From: Acidobacteriota bacterium
Lineage (GTDB): Bacteria > Acidobacteriota > Thermoanaerobaculia > Gp7-AA8
Length of the DNA: 9,064 nt
Assembly (NCBI GenBank): GCA_003222375.1
Contig: QHVX01000078.1
Span: 1 to 9,064 of the forward strand
Direction of reading: 5' to 3'
The notes below the pieces were generated by a model. That model had not been told where the DNA came from and made no database searches. It saw only the letters and a list, made by a program, of their open reading frames with translations. The translations under genes and the position numbers were made by a program. Shown piece after piece: positions 6,702 to 9,064 of this stretch (position 1 is the first letter of the stretch; each line of letters starts with the position of its first letter).

Positions 6702-7284
6702 TCCGCACCGATTCGAGTCGCGCCTCAACAGCTTTTTCCGCGCGGTCGAGAGCCCGCGGATCCCGCCACAGCTGGCTCGCGAAATTCGCGCCGAAAAAGA
6801 GAGCATTCAATTCGAATGCGATCTGCGCCGGGTCGACGCGCGGGTCGAGATGCCCGGCTTCCTTCGCCATGCGGATCGCCTTCTCGAGCGCGCCGATCCA
6901 TTCGAACATCGCTCGGCCGATCGCATCGCGAACCGGACCGGGCCGGCCGTCGAATTCGAACGATGCCGCTGCGAAGAAACAGCCGCCCGGGAAAACACCG
7001 CGTCGGAGGTAATCGATCCACGAACGGCAGAGCGCGAGCAGGCGAGGATAGCCGCGCTCGACCTTCAACACGGGGCGGAACACTTCATCGATGAATCGTT
7101 GCTTCGCTTCCTCGATCGTCGCGAGTTGCAACTCTTCCTTGGATCCGAAATGCGCGAAGAGTCCGCTCTTGGACATCTCGAGGTCGTCCGCGAGCCGTCC
7201 GATCGTCAGCCCTTCCAGGCCGTCGGTCGACGCGAGATTGACGGCGCGCTCGACGATGCTTTGTCGCGTACGATCGCCTTTCAT
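6655..7284 (-). CDS. TetR/AcrR-family transcriptional regulator
   Basis: A 209-aa DNA-binding repressor-type protein. Residues 1-60 are the TetR N-terminal domain, beginning MKGDRTRQSIVERAVNLAS. The helix-turn-helix at about 26-46 has the typical LTIGRLADDLEMSKSGLFAH, followed by FGSKEEL. The C-terminal ligand domain includes FPGGCFFAAASFEFDGRPGP, a pattern common in one TetR C-terminal subgroup. The ATG overlaps the stop of the thioesterase as ATGA (7281-7284), so the two genes are cotranscribed. A perfect palindrome in the promoter of that operon (7741-7754) is the likely binding site, giving negative autoregulation. The ligand is unknown; an acyl-CoA or fatty acid would fit the partner gene, but this is inference. 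The 3' end overlaps the end of convergent ispE by 47 nt. Confidence 0.92.
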   Translation of the reverse strand: MKGDRTRQSIVERAVNLASTDGLEGLTIGRLADDLEMSKSGLFAHFGSKEELQLATIEEAKQRFIDEVFRPVLKVERGYPRLLALCRSWIDYLRRGVFPGGCFFAAASFEFDGRPGPVRDAIGRAMFEWIGALEKAIRMAKEAGHLDPRVDPAQIAFELNALFFGANFASQLWRDPRALDRAEKAVEARLESVRIKPSHTRSGARRKIA

Positions 7285-7727
7285 GCGTAGGCCGGGAGAT
7301 CTTTGAGGAGCTCGGTGTGCACGTCGCGAAAGCGGTCGCTCCATGGGACGGGGCGCTTCGACGCAGGATCGACCTTGACGATCGTTCGCGCGCCGCGGGC
7401 GTACGGGACTTTTCCGTCGCTGCTGGAGCAGAGGAAACCGTAGACGCAACTGGTGTTGCCGAGGTGTTCGACCCACAAGTCGATGCGCATGGAGCCGGGG
7501 CCGAGGAGGGGATTGAGGTATTCGATGCGAAGCTCGCGGACGACATGGAACTGATCGGGGTTTTCGGCGACGTCGAGACGCCAGGTGCCGCCCTTGGCGA
7601 AGAACCAGGCGGCGGTGGCGCGCTCGACGTGGGCGGGGAAGCGGGAGTTGTGGAGCATCTGCATGGGGTCGAGCTCGTCGAAGTGGACAGGGGAGAACCA
7701 GGTGAATTTCGGATTGAGATCGTCCAT
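7281..7727 (-). CDS. hotdog-fold acyl-CoA thioesterase (4HBT/YbgC-like)
   Basis: A 148-aa cytoplasmic protein of the usual length for single-domain hotdog thioesterases, which hydrolyse acyl-CoA to acid and CoA. Residues 11-36 (FSPVHFDELDPMQMLHNSRF, then the helix AHVERA) match the 4HBT active-site region, with Asp20 at the catalytic acid position and HN at 26-27. Strands REL-RIEYLNPLL and MRIDLWVEHLG follow the family pattern. I take ATG 7727, the first codon after the promoter; the frame is open much further upstream but that part crosses the -35 box and the neighbouring gene. No SD is visible, and the predicted transcription start falls on the ATG itself, so the gene may be translated from a leaderless message. 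It is the first gene of a two-gene operon with a TetR regulator. The substrate is unknown. Confidence 0.85.
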   Translation of the reverse strand: MDDLNPKFTWFSPVHFDELDPMQMLHNSRFPAHVERATAAWFFAKGGTWRLDVAENPDQFHVVRELRIEYLNPLLGPGSMRIDLWVEHLGNTSCVYGFLCSSSDGKVPYARGARTIVKVDPASKRPVPWSDRFRDVHTELLKDLPAYA

Positions 7728-7733
7728 GGCCGT

Positions 7734-7762
7734 AAAATAGTACGAACGTTCGTATTTGTCAA
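7734..7762 (-). promoter_or_regulatory. sigma70-type promoter of the thioesterase-tetR operon
   Basis: On the minus strand a perfect -35 TTGACA (7757-7762) is followed by a 17-bp spacer (7740-7756) and a -10 TATTTT (7734-7739, 4/6 to consensus). The -10 ends 6 nt before the ATG at 7727, so transcription is expected to begin at or within a base of the start codon. The spacer holds the palindrome described separately. Position, spacing and lack of an SD agree with one another. Confidence 0.8.
7741..7754. promoter_or_regulatory. TetR operator candidate (14-bp perfect palindrome)
   Basis: TACGAACGTTCGTA is a perfect palindrome located entirely inside the 17-bp spacer of the thioesterase-tetR promoter. 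TetR-family dimers commonly bind such symmetric sites between -35 and -10, where they block RNA polymerase. The regulator encoded by the second gene of the operon is the obvious candidate, giving autoregulation. Binding could also affect the divergent yceI-like gene, whose start is 61 bp away. Confidence 0.75.
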
Positions 7763-7782
7763 GGGGAAAGTTGACCCCTTGA
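7759..7782. promoter_or_regulatory. second inverted repeat in the divergent thioesterase/YceI region
   Basis: TCAAGGGG (7759-7766) and CCCCTTGA (7775-7782) are perfect 8-bp inverted arms around the 8-nt spacer AAAGTTGA. The left arm shares four bases with the -35 box of the leftward promoter. The element lies 33 bp before the yceI-like ATG. It may be a second operator or a hairpin in a leader of the yceI-like gene. I see no convincing -35/-10 pair for the rightward gene. Confidence 0.45.
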
Positions 7783-7815
7783 TAGACTCCCCGCCGCAAA
7801 CAGGAGGAATCGTTC

Positions 7816-8439
7816 ATGAGGTCCATTCTCACCACCGTCGCCGCGGCGCTTTTGGCGGTCAGCGCACTGGCTGCCGACAGCTTCGTCGTCGACAAAAACC
7901 ACTCGGAGGCCACGTTCCAGGTGCGGCATCTGGTGAGCCGGGTCAGCGGCAAGTTCGATGACTTCACCGGCGCGATCAGCATCGACCAGGCGAATCCGGC
8001 CGCGTCGTCGGTCGAGTTCACCATCAAGACACCTTCGATCAACACCGGCGTCGCGGATCGTGACAAGCATCTGCGCAGCGCCGACTTCTTCGAGGTCGAC
8101 AAATATCCCGAGATCAGCTTCAAGAGCACGAGCGTGAAGCCGACCAGCCGCAAGAACGTCTACGACGTGACCGGCACCTTCACGATGCATGGTGTCACCA
8201 AGTCCATCACCCTGCCCGTCGAGTTCCTCGGATTCATCAAGGACCCACGCGGCAATCAGCGCGCCGGCTTCACCGCCAAGATTACGCTCAACCGCAAGGA
8301 TTACGGGATCATGTGGAATCGCGCGCTCGACAACGGCGGCACGCTGCTGAGCGATGACGTCGACGTGACCGTGAACATCGAAGCGGCGAAATCCGCGGCC
8401 GCGGTGAAGGAAGAAGTAAAGAAGGAAAAAACCGAGTAA
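7816..8439 (+). CDS. YceI-family periplasmic lipid-binding-type protein
   Basis: A 207-aa exported protein. The N-terminus MRSILTTVAAALLAVSALA is a Sec signal peptide with cleavage near residue 19-20. The mature part shows the YceI lipocalin-like barrel signature: FVVDKNHSEATFQVRHL, then VSGKFDDFTGAI, INTGVADRDKHLRSADFF (a region highly conserved in the family), YPEISFKST, VTGTFTMHGVTKSI and KDYGIMWN. Family members bind long-chain isoprenoids or other lipids in the periplasm; the exact ligand here is unknown. A hydrophilic, Lys/Glu-rich tail of about 20 aa (VKEEVKKEKTE) extends past the barrel. The start is secure: AGGAGG (7802-7807) lies 8 nt upstream. It is divergent from the thioesterase-tetR operon, sharing an 88-bp region with two dyads, so the same regulator may act on it. 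An isoprenoid link with nearby ispE is only suggestive. Confidence 0.93.
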   Translation: MRSILTTVAAALLAVSALAADSFVVDKNHSEATFQVRHLVSRVSGKFDDFTGAISIDQANPAASSVEFTIKTPSINTGVADRDKHLRSADFFEVDKYPEISFKSTSVKPTSRKNVYDVTGTFTMHGVTKSITLPVEFLGFIKDPRGNQRAGFTAKITLNRKDYGIMWNRALDNGGTLLSDDVDVTVNIEAAKSAAAVKEEVKKEKTE

Positions 8440-8449
8440 AGGTTAGGCC

Positions 8450-8481
8450 GTTGGGTGGTTGGGACGTCCCAACCGCCCAAC
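8450..8481. repeat. 32-bp near-perfect palindrome with CCCAAC iterations
   Basis: The left half GTTGGGTGGTTGGGAC (8450-8465) and the right half GTCCCAACCGCCCAAC (8466-8481) are complementary over 16 bp with one T/G mismatch, which would be a G-U wobble in RNA. The right half continues into more CCAAC and CCCAAC units up to about 8497, spaced by 2-3 nt. It starts 10 bp after the stop of the yceI-like gene. It could act as a terminator or 3' stability hairpin, although no T-tract follows. The iterated motif suggests a dispersed intergenic repeat. On the minus strand it is G-rich. Confidence 0.6.
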
Positions 8482-8497
8482 AATCCAACATCCCAAC

Positions 8498-8506
8498 TGG
8501 TAAAAT
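8498..8506 (+). promoter_or_regulatory. possible extended -10 promoter of the last gene
   Basis: TGGTAAAAT is a TGn extension followed by TAAAAT, 5/6 to the -10 consensus, in an otherwise GC-rich stretch. No good -35 box sits 16-18 bp upstream; that place is taken by the CCAAC repeats. Transcription would begin near 8513, giving a leader of about 24 nt before ATG 8537. Confidence 0.4.
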
Positions 8507-8532
8507 CTCCTCTTCGCAGAGAAAAGAGGAGG
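8507..8532 (+). promoter_or_regulatory. hairpin that contains the ribosome-binding site of the last gene
   Basis: CTCCTCTT (8507-8514) pairs perfectly with AAGAGGAG (8524-8531) over 8 bp, with a 9-nt loop; T8506 and G8532 could add a wobble. The SD sequence AGGAGG (8527-8532), 4 nt before ATG 8537, lies in the right arm. In an RNA that includes both arms, the SD would be masked. Confidence 0.5.
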
Positions 8533-8536
8533 CTCG

Positions 8537-9064
8537 ATGTTCCGCTTTGGTTCGCTGTGTGGGATAGCCCTGTCTCTCAACGGTTGCGACTTCGCACCAA
8601 TCCAGACCAGCTGCAACACCAGCAGCACGCCCGGAGGTCCCGCCCGCAGCGCGGTCTGCTCGATGAGCCTGACCAACAGCGGAAATCAGGATTGCGTCGG
8701 CAACTACGCCTTCACGATGGGGGGCGGCGATCCCGGAACGGCGAGCAATGCGATGGGGAACAGTCCGATCCTCGCGCAGTGCGTTTTCGTCGGCGACGTC
8801 ACCCTCCCCGAGCCCGGTGGCGTGTCGTGGCCGATCAAGGGCGCCATCGCCTGCGGCGGCAGCGGGACATTGCATCCGGGCGAAACGTTGACGATGACCG
8901 CGACCATCACTCCGGCAGCGAGCTTCACGGGCAACTTCTTTCTAGCGGCGTATTCCGAGAATTTCCGAAGGACCGGCAATATTGGCGGCGTGCAATCCGA
9001 AGATGGGTGGGGACAAATTCCCGTCAACTTCAACACATCCGTCTGCAGCACGAAGCCGACGACA
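8537..9064 (+). CDS. Cys-rich exported protein, probable lipoprotein, 3' end missing
   Basis: An open frame of 176 codons runs from ATG 8537 to the window edge without a stop. AGGAGG lies 4 nt upstream. The N-terminus MFRFGSLCGIALSLNGC is a short hydrophobic segment ending in a possible but imperfect lipobox (LNGC, Cys17), followed by DFAPIQTSCNTSS. The rest is rich in Gly, Ser, Thr and Asn, with cysteines near 26, 42, 53, 82, 106 and 169. It contains beta-strand-like stretches such as TLTMTATITPAASFTGNFF, with a GXTLTMTATI pattern reminiscent of Ig-like or CARDB-type surface domains. That suggests a disulfide-bonded extracellular beta-sandwich protein. I do not recognise the family. Codon use matches the neighbours. 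The export signal is weaker than in other exported proteins here, so localisation is moderately sure at best. Confidence 0.65.
   Translation, partial: MFRFGSLCGIALSLNGCDFAPIQTSCNTSSTPGGPARSAVCSMSLTNSGNQDCVGNYAFTMGGGDPGTASNAMGNSPILAQCVFVGDVTLPEPGGVSWPIKGAIACGGSGTLHPGETLTMTATITPAASFTGNFFLAAYSENFRRTGNIGGVQSEDGWGQIPVNFNTSVCSTKPTT

Noticed and set aside
7285..7476. Longer TetR start upstream of 7284
   Set aside because: The added residues are Arg/Pro-rich shadow of the thioesterase. The TetR N-terminal helix starts at MKGDRTRQ and the ATGA overlap supports 7284.
7771..7799. Rightward promoter for the yceI-like gene based on TTGACC (7771-7776)
   Set aside because: No AT-rich -10 lies 16-18 bp downstream (CCGCAA region), so the match is not convincing.
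7728..8153. N-terminal extension of the thioesterase frame to ATG 8153
   Set aside because: The extension crosses the operon promoter, the palindrome and the yceI-like gene, and its translation has no family resemblance. The hotdog domain begins just after ATG 7727.
8440..8536. CRISPR-like repeat pattern
   Set aside because: The CCCAAC units are only 5-6 nt with 2-3 nt spacing; there are no direct repeats of 20-40 bp and no unique spacers.
8309..8875. 188-codon minus-strand frame spanning the yceI 3' end, the palindrome and the last gene
   Set aside because: It crosses two plus-strand genes with good SDs and an intergenic palindrome; its composition is low-complexity Arg/Ala.

Overview
This 9,064-base window is bacterial chromosome with high GC content and strong G/C preference at third codon positions. 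It carries two partial and nine complete protein genes, packed with no gap over about 140 bp. I saw no rRNA, tRNA, CRISPR array, transposase or phage gene. The gene set points to a GC-rich, diderm, free-living soil-type bacterium. The relevant genes are a ferredoxin-dependent 2-oxoacid oxidoreductase, a DUF4388-type/TPR protein, periplasmic TPR and YceI proteins, and a LolB-like lipoprotein. Acidobacteriota or a related phylum is my best guess, but this is inference; no marker gene in the window settles it.

Left part (1-1815). The 3' end of an alpha subunit and the whole beta subunit of a 2-oxoacid:ferredoxin oxidoreductase (KorAB type) form an operon. A 10-bp hairpin that includes the beta stop codon closes it. 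A small secreted basic/His-rich protein is encoded convergently on the minus strand. A small, very acidic cytoplasmic protein is encoded divergently from that one on the plus strand.

Middle (1816-6701). A leftward gene encodes an N-terminal DUF4388-like domain, a degenerate J-like segment without HPD, and C-terminal TPRs. It is divergent from a three-gene rightward operon: an exported protein with about 15 TPRs, a LolB-like lipoprotein and IspE (MEP pathway). These three are coupled by TTGA and ATGA overlaps. From memory, the same order TPR-lolB-ispE occurs in Proteobacteria, so this looks like an old envelope/isoprenoid cluster.

Right part (6655-9064). A leftward pair encodes a hotdog-fold acyl-CoA thioesterase and a TetR regulator, with an ATGA overlap. 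Its promoter is textbook: TTGACA, 17 bp, TATTTT. A perfect 14-bp palindrome fills the spacer, and the predicted transcription start falls on the A of the ATG, so the message would be leaderless. Divergent from it is a secreted YceI protein. After a 32-bp near-perfect palindrome set in CCCAAC repeats, a Cys-rich exported protein runs off the window end; its ribosome-binding site lies in a hairpin.

I found no clearly new multi-gene system. The best leads are regulatory: the leaderless TetR-controlled promoter, the SD-sequestering hairpin at 8507-8532, and the repeat-like palindrome at 8450-8481. The HPD-less J-like module is the main protein-level oddity.
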